From assembly GCA_964480915.1 (NCBI GenBank), contig CAYZRS010000058.1, positions 1 to 29,165 of the forward strand: 29,165 bases of DNA, written 5' to 3'. The position numbers and the translations under genes were made by a program. The stretch comes from CAWGCE01 sp964480915 (GTDB lineage Bacteria > Planctomycetota > Planctomycetia > Pirellulales > Pirellulaceae). Of this stretch, positions 8,180 through 15,754 are shown piece after piece (position 1 is the stretch's first letter; each line of letters begins with the position of its first letter). The notes below the pieces were generated by a model, which searched no databases, was not told where the DNA came from, and was given only the letters and a program-made list of their open reading frames with translations.

Positions 8180-9325
8180 CTACTTCGATCGTGGACAGAG
8201 TGAATCCAAATTCAGTTCGGCGACTCGTTGAACCAACGCCGCATCGATTTGGTTGGCACAGTGCTCATAGACTTCGCGTGATCCGCCAATCGGATCAGAA
8301 ACGTCACGTCCATCGGGACAGACCAAATGTGTCCGTTCGGCAACGGATGGCCAATGAGAGACGAGCGCCTGACGATGCCCGGCCGTCATGGTGAAAAGCA
8401 TGTCGGCATCTCGCAGCAAGCGCTCCGTCATCGGTTGAGCGGCGTGATCGTGCAGATCGAGCCCTCGATCCCGCGCGACGGCGGCCGATTCGGCCGAAAC
8501 GGGTGCGCCTGGCATCGCAGCGATACCGGCCGAACTGACCACAATCCCCCGTTCTTCCAACTGATCGATGCTGCAATCGAGTCGTTCTGCAAGCCGCTTC
8601 TTCAGGAACACTTCTGCCAGTGGGCTGCGGCATGTGTTGCCGGTGCAAACGAGCACGATCATGAAACTGGCCAGTCGGTCGAGCGCCGCCTGAGTGACCA
8701 CTCCTTCACGCAGCATCGTCATGCCTTGATCGTCGACTTTGACCACCGAAGAGGCTTCGCCAAACCGACTCTCACCATCATCGAGTACGAGCGAAACCGC
8801 GTCGCCCAATTCGCTCATGGCGTCTTGAGCCGTCGTCGTTGCCGCATTGCCGGACAGGTTCGCGCTGGACAACGCCAGGGGTCCGGCCAAGAGGTGCAAC
8901 ACTTCGAGAATCAGGTCGTGTCCGGGAACTCGTAGACCGATCGTTTTGGTCGGCGCAATGGCAGTTTGTACACTCGCGGGCAATTGCCGCAGCAAACTGT
9001 CGGGATGGCTGTCTTCCATCACCAAGGTCACCGGTCCGGGCCAGCAGCGTCGAGCCAAGCGGCGGCCTAAAGGCGACGAATCGGGGACGTAATCCCACGC
9101 TTCTTCGGCACTTTTCACGGCCAGTGTGAGCGGATGGCCTTCGGCACGCCCCTTCGTCGCCAGCAGCCGAGCCACCGCTTCCTCATTCAGTGCACTGGCG
9201 GCCAGACCGTAAACCGTTTCCGTAGGAAAAACGACCAACTGTCCTTCCACGATCGCCTGCACCGCACGATGAATTACATCGCGGGCGTCGGCGGCATTCC
9301 GAACATCAATGACAACTGGTGGCAT
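8180..9325 (-). CDS. Sua5/TsaC threonylcarbamoyl-AMP synthase fused to low-molecular-weight protein phosphatase
   Basis: The 381-residue protein joins two enzymes. Residues about 10-213 are a Sua5/YrdC/YwlC domain: FPTETVYGLA (33-42), KGR (58-60), HPLTL, WPGPVTLV (95-102), LRVP and LSSANLSG (152-159). This domain makes threonylcarbamoyl-adenylate for tRNA t6A. Residues 222-381 are a low-molecular-weight phosphatase. Its P-loop is C227-TGNTC-R233-S, and a distal DPIGGS carries the general acid. The loop carries Thr231 where tyrosine phosphatases usually have Ile. In Bacillus YwlE that Thr marks arginine phosphatase specificity. Met222 sits exactly where a free phosphatase would begin. The frame stays open upstream of Met1, but the Sua5 homology begins there and the extension encodes nothing recognisable. 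No ribosome-binding site is seen at 9325. rpiB follows in the operon. Confidence 0.92.
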   Translation of the reverse strand: MPPVVIDVRNAADARDVIHRAVQAIVEGQLVVFPTETVYGLAASALNEEAVARLLATKGRAEGHPLTLAVKSAEEAWDYVPDSSPLGRRLARRCWPGPVTLVMEDSHPDSLLRQLPASVQTAIAPTKTIGLRVPGHDLILEVLHLLAGPLALSSANLSGNAATTTAQDAMSELGDAVSLVLDDGESRFGEASSVVKVDDQGMTMLREGVVTQAALDRLASFMIVLVCTGNTCRSPLAEVFLKKRLAERLDCSIDQLEERGIVVSSAGIAAMPGAPVSAESAAVARDRGLDLHDHAAQPMTERLLRDADMLFTMTAGHRQALVSHWPSVAERTHLVCPDGRDVSDPIGGSREVYEHCANQIDAALVQRVAELNLDSLCPRSK

Positions 9326-9665
9326 GCGTGCAGTACCGTTAGACGGGATGCCGTTTCCGGCAAAGGCTGGGAATATTAGAAGCGCAACAACGCCAGATGC
9401 TACGCGGGCAGCAACAGACCACAAACGCGAACGTATCTTCAACCCGGAGTAACGATTCTGCACGTAATCTAACGCTCGACGTCGGCGATGGTCAAGTGAA
9501 TGGAAGGGGGCTACGCCGGCAGAAGAAGTAGCGTTTTGGCGATTTTTGTGACGATTCAATGCTCGAACGGGATGTGGTTTGCTTCTGATTCGAGCGCCGG
9601 CGGCGTAGAATCGGGGGATGTAGAAGCTGCAGCAACTTTCGCGAACCGGCAACTCGAGATTCAAA
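9326..9665. other. Intergenic region between divergent operons
   Basis: This 340-base stretch separates the minus-strand sua5 fusion and the plus-strand NHL gene. It contains the minus-strand promoter candidate at 9466-9495. No clear plus-strand promoter was found. The bases GATTC and GAATC flank a GC-rich core near 9588-9613 as an imperfect inverted repeat, of unknown meaning. Confidence 0.5.
9466..9495 (-). promoter_or_regulatory. Candidate sigma-70 promoter for the sua5-phosphatase/rpiB operon
   Basis: On the minus strand TTGACC (9490-9495) and TAGATT (9466-9471) are separated by 18 bases. Transcription would start about 130 bases before the ATG at 9325. The fit is fair at both boxes. Confidence 0.45.
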
Positions 9666-10646
9666 GTGCCAGCGGGGCAAAGCACACACTCGGAATTCAC
9701 TTCACTTCCGCGATTCGTCGTGGCAGCCGTTCTGCTATTGGCGCTCCTCCCGGCCGTGTTGCTGGCTCGAGCCCACTCGGCCGGTGCGGCCAGCGAACCG
9801 GAACAAGTGTGGGGGCGCCGCGGCCTCACCGACGGGCGCTTCCAAAAGCCGCGAGCCATGGCAATCGACGCGAAGGATCGGCTCTACATCGTCGATATGA
9901 CGGCTCGGATTCAAGTCTTCGACCGAGAAGGACATTTCCTGCACGGCTGGCGCATGCCCGAATGGGAACATGGCCGACCGACCGGGCTGACCATTTCCAA
10001 CGATGGCAACTTGATGGTGGCCGACACGCACTACTTTCGCGTCGTCACATTCACCCCGGACGGTGAGCTGTTAGAAGACCGCACGATCGGCGGCACCGCC
10101 GGGATGAACCCGGGCGAGTTTGGCTTCGTCACCGATGCCGTGCAAGATTCGCAAGGAAACTACTACGTCGCCGAGTACGGCGAATTCGACCGCATTCAGA
10201 AATTCTCTGCCGACGGCCAATTCCTCTTTCAATGGGGCGGGCATGGCGCAGCGCTGGGTCAGTTTCAACGACCGCAGAATTTGGCGATCGACGAAAATGA
10301 CCTCCTCTGGGTCGCCGACGCCTGCAATCATCGCATCCAAGTCTTCGATGCGAACGGCGATGAAGCTCGACTGGTAATGCACTGGGGGAATGAAGGGACC
10401 GAACCGGGCCAACTCAGATACCCGTACGATTTGGTCTTTGATGACGAAGGGCATCTGTACATCTCGGAATTCGGCAATCACCGTGTCCAGAAATTTCGAC
10501 GTGATGGCACATTCGTCAGCGCTTGGGGTATGCAAGGTCGCGAACCGGGCCAACTACACAGCCCGTGGGCCCTGGTACGAGACTCTCAGCGGCGACTTCA
10601 TGTCTTGGACACGTATAACCACCGGGTACAACGGATTAAACTTTAG
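9666..10646 (+). CDS. NHL-repeat beta-propeller protein, membrane-anchored or secreted
   Basis: The start is a GTG at 9666 because a stop codon lies 45 bases upstream in frame and no ATG follows before the hydrophobic segment. The protein has 326 residues. A signal peptide or anchor spans about 17-42. Residues about 50-326 are NHL-type blades, each with a P-x-x-(L/M)-A-x-D start and a (D/E)xxNHR(I/V)Q end. The clearest copies are 203-228, 252-278 and 299-324, each with NHR(I/V)Q. About six blades fit, a common number for NHL propellers. NHL propellers bind proteins, RNA or sugars; the ligand is unknown. The next gene begins 61 bases later on the same strand, so it probably belongs with the VWA/MoxR cluster. 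No ribosome-binding site is visible. Confidence 0.85.
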   Translation: MPAGQSTHSEFTSLPRFVVAAVLLLALLPAVLLARAHSAGAASEPEQVWGRRGLTDGRFQKPRAMAIDAKDRLYIVDMTARIQVFDREGHFLHGWRMPEWEHGRPTGLTISNDGNLMVADTHYFRVVTFTPDGELLEDRTIGGTAGMNPGEFGFVTDAVQDSQGNYYVAEYGEFDRIQKFSADGQFLFQWGGHGAALGQFQRPQNLAIDENDLLWVADACNHRIQVFDANGDEARLVMHWGNEGTEPGQLRYPYDLVFDDEGHLYISEFGNHRVQKFRRDGTFVSAWGMQGREPGQLHSPWALVRDSQRRLHVLDTYNHRVQRIKL

Positions 10647-10707
10647 ACCACCGAAAACAACGGCACCGACCAAAGCGCCCACGCGGACCACAGACCACAG
10701 GCAATCG

Positions 10708-13700
10708 ATGTTCGGACTTGACATTGCATTTGACAGCCCCGGCTATCTGCTGCTCTTGCTGCTGATTCCTGTGCTGTGGGTGTGGAGTTTCAACAGCCTG
10801 TCGGGATTGGGTTCCGTACGACGCCTGTTGGCCCTGCTGCTGCGCTCCCTGGTGCTCGCCGGACTCATCTTTGCTTTAGCCAACTTGCAGCTTCTCAAAC
10901 GGAACGATCGCCTAACGGTCATCTATTTGCTCGATCAATCGGCCAGCATCCCAGTCAAACAGGCCGAAGCCATGGCCGAGTATGTCGTGAAGGATGTCAA
11001 ACGTCACCGGCGCGAGTCCAGTGAGGATCAGGCGAGCGTGATTACGTTTGGCCGCGGTGCCAACATCGAGGTGCCCCCACTCGACGATCAACTGCCAATT
11101 TTTCGACAACTGGAATCGGTCGGCACGCTGGAACGAGACGCGACGAATTTGGAAGGAGCCATGAAACTGGCCCAGGCACTCTTTCCCGAAAATAGTGCGC
11201 ATCGCTTAGTCATCGTCAGCGACGGCAATGAAAACTTGGGGAATGCCGAGGCGCTCGCTCAGCAAATGATCGAAGACGGAGTCGGTATCGATGTCGTGCC
11301 TGTCTGGCTGTCCCGAGAACGCGACGTGGCGGTGGAACGAGTCACCCTGCCGACCGACATTCGAATCGGCCAACCCTTCCAAGCAACCGTCGTCCTGAAC
11401 AATTCGACGCCGGCAAGCGTCGAGGGAGACCAACAGGTGTCGGGCCTCTTGCGAGTGACCCGCACGCGAGCCGGACAGACGACGACGCTCAGCGAAAGCG
11501 CCATGACGCTCAAACCGGGCAAGACGGTGCTACGCTTCACCGACGACATCGATCAGCCCGATTTCTATGAGTACGGTGCGACCTTCGTCGCCACCAACGC
11601 TGCAGAAGATTTGGTCGACCAGAACAACCGAGCCACTTCCTTCACGCAAGTCCGCGGCAAGGGCAACGTCCTGATCGTCGAAGATTGGGAGAATCGTGAC
11701 GCGGGAGGGCAAGGCGAGCTGCATTACCTCGCCGAGCGATTACGGGCGATGGAATTATCGGTGACCGAACAATTCACCGACGAACTATTCACGAACTTGG
11801 CTCAATTGCAAAGCTACGACGTGATCATCTTGGGTAACGTCCCACGCAGCAGCGGCGACACGGCCGAAAACATGCGTAATTTTTCCGACGCACAGGTCGA
11901 AGCGCTCGTGAGAAACACCCAGCAGATGGGCTGCGGCATCATCATGCTGGGCGGACCGAACAGTTTTGGAGCTGGTGGTTGGGCCAACACGAAACTGGAA
12001 GAGGCGATGCCGGTCGACTTTCAAATCAAAAACGCCAAAGTGCAGGCAGTCGGTGCCCTGGCCATGGTCATGCATGCGTCGGAGATTGCCGAAGGCAACT
12101 ACTGGCAGAAACGAGTCGGCCGCACGGCACTCGAAGCACTCGGTCCGCAAGACTATTGTGCCGTCGTTGAGTGGAACAGCCGGTCGGGTAAGGAAGGCTG
12201 GCTGTGGGGTGGTCGCAAGGGTTTTCTACCGGTCGGTTCCAACAAGCGGATGATGATGGCCCGGATGGATCGCATGGTGCCGGGCGACATGCCAGCCTTT
12301 GAACCTTCATTGCAGATGGCGTTGGCTGCATTTAAGGGGCTGCCGCAAGCGGCCATCAAGCACATGATCATCATTAGTGACGGCGACCCGACGCCACCGC
12401 GCGGGAGTGTTTTGCGAGCCATGAAGGCGACCGGCATCAAAGTCACCACGGTTGCGGTGGGGGCGCACGGTTCGGTCGGGAGCCGCGAATTGGAAAAAAT
12501 CTCGAAAGTGACCGGCGGCAAATATTACAAAGTGAAGAGCGCCAAAGCGCTGCCTCGCATCTACCAGCGCGAGGCGCGTCGAGTCGCCCGGCCGCTGATC
12601 GTCGAGCGACAGTTGCAGCCAGCCATTACCCTGCCCCATGAGATCCTCCTGGGCATCGATTCGGTACCGCCGATCCGCGGCTTCGTCATGACAACGCTCA
12701 AGGAAAATCCGCTCGTCGAAGTTTCGATGATGTCGCCCTATCCCGAAGATCGTCGCAACGCAACGGTGCTGGCTTCCTGGAATTACGGTCTGGGACGGAC
12801 CGCCGTGTTCACCAGCGATGCCGGCTATCGCTGGGCGACCGATTGGACCGGCTGGGAACAGTACGACAAGTTCTTTGGGCAACTGGTCCGCTGGGCCATG
12901 CGGCCTACCGACACCAACAGCAACTACACCGTTGTCACGCAAAACGTCGACGGCAAAGTCAAAGTCATCGTCGACGCGATCGACAAGAACGATGAGTTTC
13001 TCAACTTTCAAAACGTGATGGGGTCGGTTGTCGGCCCCGATATGGGGGCACTCGACCTCCGCTTGAAACAGACGGCGCCCGGTCGTTACGTGGGCGAATT
13101 TGAGGGCAGCGGCTCGGGAACCTATTTCGTTACCGTCAGTGGTGGTGACGGCGAACCGCCAGTTCGGGCCGGCGTGAATGTCCCGTACTCGTCCGAGTAT
13201 CGAGATCGGCAGACGAATCGGCAGCTGCTAACCTCCTTGGCTTCGCTGACGCCGAAAGGTGGCGAGGCAGGGCAGATGATGGAAGGCGAACTGGCCGCCG
13301 GCGGTTTGGAGGAATTGCTCTCGTTTGACACATTTCGCCGCAGCTTGGCCACGGCCGTCAGTAGTACTTACACTTGGCCTTTGCTGTTGGTGATCTCCAG
13401 CTGCCTCTTCTTTACCGACGTCTTTGTTCGTCGTGTCGCCGTCACATTCGACTGGCTGCCGCCCCTGATCGAGAAAATTCGCACCAAGCTATTCGGCGCC
13501 ACCGACAACGGGGAAGACAATTCCGCGATGGACCGGCTCAAATCACGCAAGGCTCAAATCTCAGAAGACATTGATCAGCGCCGCGCCGCAACTCGCTTCG
13601 AACCCGATCCGGAAGAGCCGGTCGATACCAGCATCCTCGACGACCCGGCAACGAGCGCTCCGCTGAAAGACATCAAACGTCCCTCGCAGGAGTCGCAACT

Positions 13701-13791
13701 GGCTCCGGGTGAAAAAGAAGAAGACACATTCACGTCCAGATTACTGAAGGCCAAGAAAGACGCGATCAAAGATCGTGACAAAAAGGAATAG
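10708..13791 (+). CDS. Large VWA/GATase-like membrane protein
   Basis: From the ATG at 10708 the protein has 1027 residues. An upstream open stretch in the same frame only overlaps the NHL gene and is discarded. The N-terminus has two membrane segments (about 11-27 and 37-62). Residues about 68-205 form a VWA domain with MIDAS motif D76-x-S78-x-S80, T146 and D172. Residues about 318-440 resemble a class I glutamine amidotransferase-like fold (IIMLGGPNSFGAGGW), as in other large planctomycete VWA proteins. Residues about 445-620 look like a second VWA domain with SDGDP, but the first MIDAS motif is lost. A third membrane segment lies at about 890-908, followed by a charged cytoplasmic tail of about 115 residues. 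MoxR starts three bases after the stop. Such proteins act with MoxR ATPases on assembly or regulation of envelope complexes. Confidence 0.85.
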   Translation: MFGLDIAFDSPGYLLLLLLIPVLWVWSFNSLSGLGSVRRLLALLLRSLVLAGLIFALANLQLLKRNDRLTVIYLLDQSASIPVKQAEAMAEYVVKDVKRHRRESSEDQASVITFGRGANIEVPPLDDQLPIFRQLESVGTLERDATNLEGAMKLAQALFPENSAHRLVIVSDGNENLGNAEALAQQMIEDGVGIDVVPVWLSRERDVAVERVTLPTDIRIGQPFQATVVLNNSTPASVEGDQQVSGLLRVTRTRAGQTTTLSESAMTLKPGKTVLRFTDDIDQPDFYEYGATFVATNAAEDLVDQNNRATSFTQVRGKGNVLIVEDWENRDAGGQGELHYLAERLRAMELSVTEQFTDELFTNLAQLQSYDVIILGNVPRSSGDTAENMRNFSDAQVEALVRNTQQMGCGIIMLGGPNSFGAGGWANTKLEEAMPVDFQIKNAKVQAVGALAMVMHASEIAEGNYWQKRVGRTALEALGPQDYCAVVEWNSRSGKEGWLWGGRKGFLPVGSNKRMMMARMDRMVPGDMPAFEPSLQMALAAFKGLPQAAIKHMIIISDGDPTPPRGSVLRAMKATGIKVTTVAVGAHGSVGSRELEKISKVTGGKYYKVKSAKALPRIYQREARRVARPLIVERQLQPAITLPHEILLGIDSVPPIRGFVMTTLKENPLVEVSMMSPYPEDRRNATVLASWNYGLGRTAVFTSDAGYRWATDWTGWEQYDKFFGQLVRWAMRPTDTNSNYTVVTQNVDGKVKVIVDAIDKNDEFLNFQNVMGSVVGPDMGALDLRLKQTAPGRYVGEFEGSGSGTYFVTVSGGDGEPPVRAGVNVPYSSEYRDRQTNRQLLTSLASLTPKGGEAGQMMEGELAAGGLEELLSFDTFRRSLATAVSSTYTWPLLLVISSCLFFTDVFVRRVAVTFDWLPPLIEKIRTKLFGATDNGEDNSAMDRLKSRKAQISEDIDQRRAATRFEPDPEEPVDTSILDDPATSAPLKDIKRPSQESQLAPGEKEEDTFTSRLLKAKKDAIKDRDKKE

Positions 13792-13794
13792 ACG

Positions 13795-14793
13795 ATGACT
13801 GAAAACATTCAACAACAAACGGACGAGTTTCGTGAACGATACGAAAAACTGCGCCAGGAAATCGGCCGCGTCATCGTGGGCCATGATGATATCGTACACG
13901 GCATCCTGACTTGCCTTTTCGTCGGCGGGCATTGCCTGCTGGAAGGTGTGCCGGGACTGGGCAAGACGCTGCTGGTACGAACACTGTCGACCGCACTCGA
14001 CCTCGATTTTTCTCGTATCCAATTCACGCCCGATCTCATGCCGGCCGACATCCTGGGCACCAACATGATTGTCGAGTCGCCCGACGGGCGGAAACAATTC
14101 GAATTCCAACGCGGTCCCGTCTTCACGCAAATTTGTCTCGCCGACGAAATCAACCGAGCGACGCCGAAGACTCAATCGGCGATGTTGGAAACGATGCAGG
14201 AAGGAACGGTCACGGTCGGGGGAACTCGGTATGAGCTCGATAAACCGTTTTTCGTGATGGCGACGCAAAACCCGATTGAACAAGAGGGAACGTATCCACT
14301 GCCCGAGGCGCAGTTGGATCGCTTCCTGTTCAAACTGGTCGTCGGTTATTCGAGCCGCGACGATCTGGCGACGATCGTCGAACGGACGACCCAACGCATC
14401 CAGATCGAACCAGAAAAGGTCATGGACGGTAAAGAGATTCTCAAATGGCAGCAACTGGTCCGCGATGTCGTGCTGGCCAAACATGTGCAGGACTATCTCG
14501 TACGACTGACTTTGGCGACGCATCCGGAAGGAGAATTCGCCACCGACGCCACGAACAAGTTCTTGCGGTGGGGCTCGAGCCCGCGTGGTGCTCAGACGAT
14601 CGCGTTGGCCGCCAAGGTGCGGGCACTTCTCGAAGGACGCTTCAACGTCAGCTTCGAAGATGTCCGGCGAGTCTACCTGCCCGCGATGCGGCACCGGGTC
14701 GTCCTCAACTTCGAAGCGCAAGCCGAAGCGATGGACCCCGACCAGGTGTTGCTCGAAATTTTGGAAGGTGTTCCTGAGAAAGCGAACGCGTAG
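13795..14793 (+). CDS. MoxR-family AAA+ ATPase
   Basis: The 332-residue protein is a typical length for MoxR. It has Walker A GVPGLGKT (51-58), Walker B CLADE (114-118), a sensor-1 Asn in QNP (159) and an arginine-finger candidate R176 in QLDRF. The C-terminal lid includes WGSSPRGAQ. MoxR ATPases act as chaperones that insert cofactors or assemble complexes together with VWA proteins. The ATG is preceded by AAGGA with a 7-base spacer, and the gene starts three bases after the VWA gene stops. The DUF58 gene begins seven bases after its stop. It is cytosolic. This is the firmest assignment in the cluster. The substrate complex is unknown. Confidence 0.97.
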   Translation: MTENIQQQTDEFRERYEKLRQEIGRVIVGHDDIVHGILTCLFVGGHCLLEGVPGLGKTLLVRTLSTALDLDFSRIQFTPDLMPADILGTNMIVESPDGRKQFEFQRGPVFTQICLADEINRATPKTQSAMLETMQEGTVTVGGTRYELDKPFFVMATQNPIEQEGTYPLPEAQLDRFLFKLVVGYSSRDDLATIVERTTQRIQIEPEKVMDGKEILKWQQLVRDVVLAKHVQDYLVRLTLATHPEGEFATDATNKFLRWGSSPRGAQTIALAAKVRALLEGRFNVSFEDVRRVYLPAMRHRVVLNFEAQAEAMDPDQVLLEILEGVPEKANA

Positions 14794-14800
14794 CCCGATC

Positions 14801-15697
14801 ATGAACGAATCGACCTCTACCGCCGATCTCTTGCCTCCCGAGCTGCTCAGTCAGCTCGAGCGCATGGAATTGGTAAGCCGGAAGATTTTTCGCGGACGCA
14901 TGAAGGGAGAACGGCGCAGCAAACGAAAAGGGCAGAGCGTCGAGTTCGCCGATTTTCGTAATTACGTACCGGGCGACGACCTGCGATTCATCGATTGGAA
15001 CCTATACGCGCGGCTCGACAAATTGTTCCTCAAGCTGTTTCTTGAGGAAGAGGACCTGCACTTTTACTCGTTGATCGATGCGAGCGAGTCGATGAGCTTC
15101 GGCGACCCGACGAAACTGCACTACGCCAAACAACTGGCCGCCGCGCTCGGTTACATCGGCCTGTGCCGTTCCGATCGCATTCGCATCGAAGCTTTGGGAG
15201 GCCGCGATAGCGCACCCGGCCCTGTCCTCCGCGGCCGAGCCAGCCTGTGGCGGATGAAAGAGTACTTGGAGTCGATGGAGCCCAATCAGAACACATCGCT
15301 GCTCGAGGGTGTCAAAACCTTCTGCCTGCGAAATTCGGGCAAGGGGATCGCCGTCTTGATCAGCGACCTCATGGACAAGAACGGTTACGAAGATGCCTTC
15401 CATTACCTATTGGCTCAGCAGATGGACATCTACGTGATCCATCTGCTATCGGCCGAAGAAATTCGCCCCGACATCACGGGCGACCTGAAACTGGTCGATT
15501 GCGAAGACGGCGATGAGACCGAAATTTCCGTCAGTCGTCCATTGCTAAAGCGTTACGAACAGACATTGGCCGCGTTCGTGGAAGAAGCCCGCCAGTTCTG
15601 CGTCAAACGCGGCATGTCCTACATGATGGTCAACACCGAGACGCCGGTCGAGCAACTTGTGGGGAGTTATCTACGCGGCCGAGGACTTGTCCGTTAA
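14801..15697 (+). CDS. DUF58 protein (MoxR-associated VWA-like)
   Basis: I start at the ATG at 14801, seven bases after the MoxR stop, giving 298 residues. The open frame upstream overlaps MoxR and encodes no homology. The DUF58 core reads GQSVEFADFRNYVPGDD followed by LRFIDWNLYAR (44-71), and a degenerate VWA-type segment D93-A-S95-E-S97 follows at the C-terminal side. There are no membrane segments, unlike some DUF58 proteins. DUF58 proteins nearly always sit next to MoxR and are taken to work with it; the biochemical role is unsettled. No clear ribosome-binding site precedes the ATG. A 57-base gap separates it from the next VWA gene. Confidence 0.92.
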   Translation: MNESTSTADLLPPELLSQLERMELVSRKIFRGRMKGERRSKRKGQSVEFADFRNYVPGDDLRFIDWNLYARLDKLFLKLFLEEEDLHFYSLIDASESMSFGDPTKLHYAKQLAAALGYIGLCRSDRIRIEALGGRDSAPGPVLRGRASLWRMKEYLESMEPNQNTSLLEGVKTFCLRNSGKGIAVLISDLMDKNGYEDAFHYLLAQQMDIYVIHLLSAEEIRPDITGDLKLVDCEDGDETEISVSRPLLKRYEQTLAAFVEEARQFCVKRGMSYMMVNTETPVEQLVGSYLRGRGLVR

Positions 15698-15754
15698 CGG
15701 CTCGCCAAACCTTCAACACCACCTTTCCGTCAGCAAAGCGACCTTTCGACAACC

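Noticed and set aside
8180..8662. Separate phosphatase gene starting at Met222 of the fusion
   Set aside because: The Sua5 and phosphatase domains are in one unbroken frame without stop or clear internal ribosome-binding site; I kept it as a fusion but the internal start remains possible.
9326..9859. N-terminal extension of the Sua5 fusion
   Set aside because: The open frame continues upstream to 9859 but Sua5 homology starts at 9325, and the extension overlaps the NHL gene on the other strand and a promoter candidate. A hydrophobic patch in it is probably chance.
10390..10707. Extended N-terminus of the VWA protein
   Set aside because: It overlaps the NHL gene in another frame; VWA-type N-terminal membrane segments begin at 10708.
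13741..14802. A 353-residue minus-strand open frame over the MoxR gene
   Set aside because: It is antisense to a clear MoxR with full AAA+ motifs; it is a codon-bias shadow with no family features.
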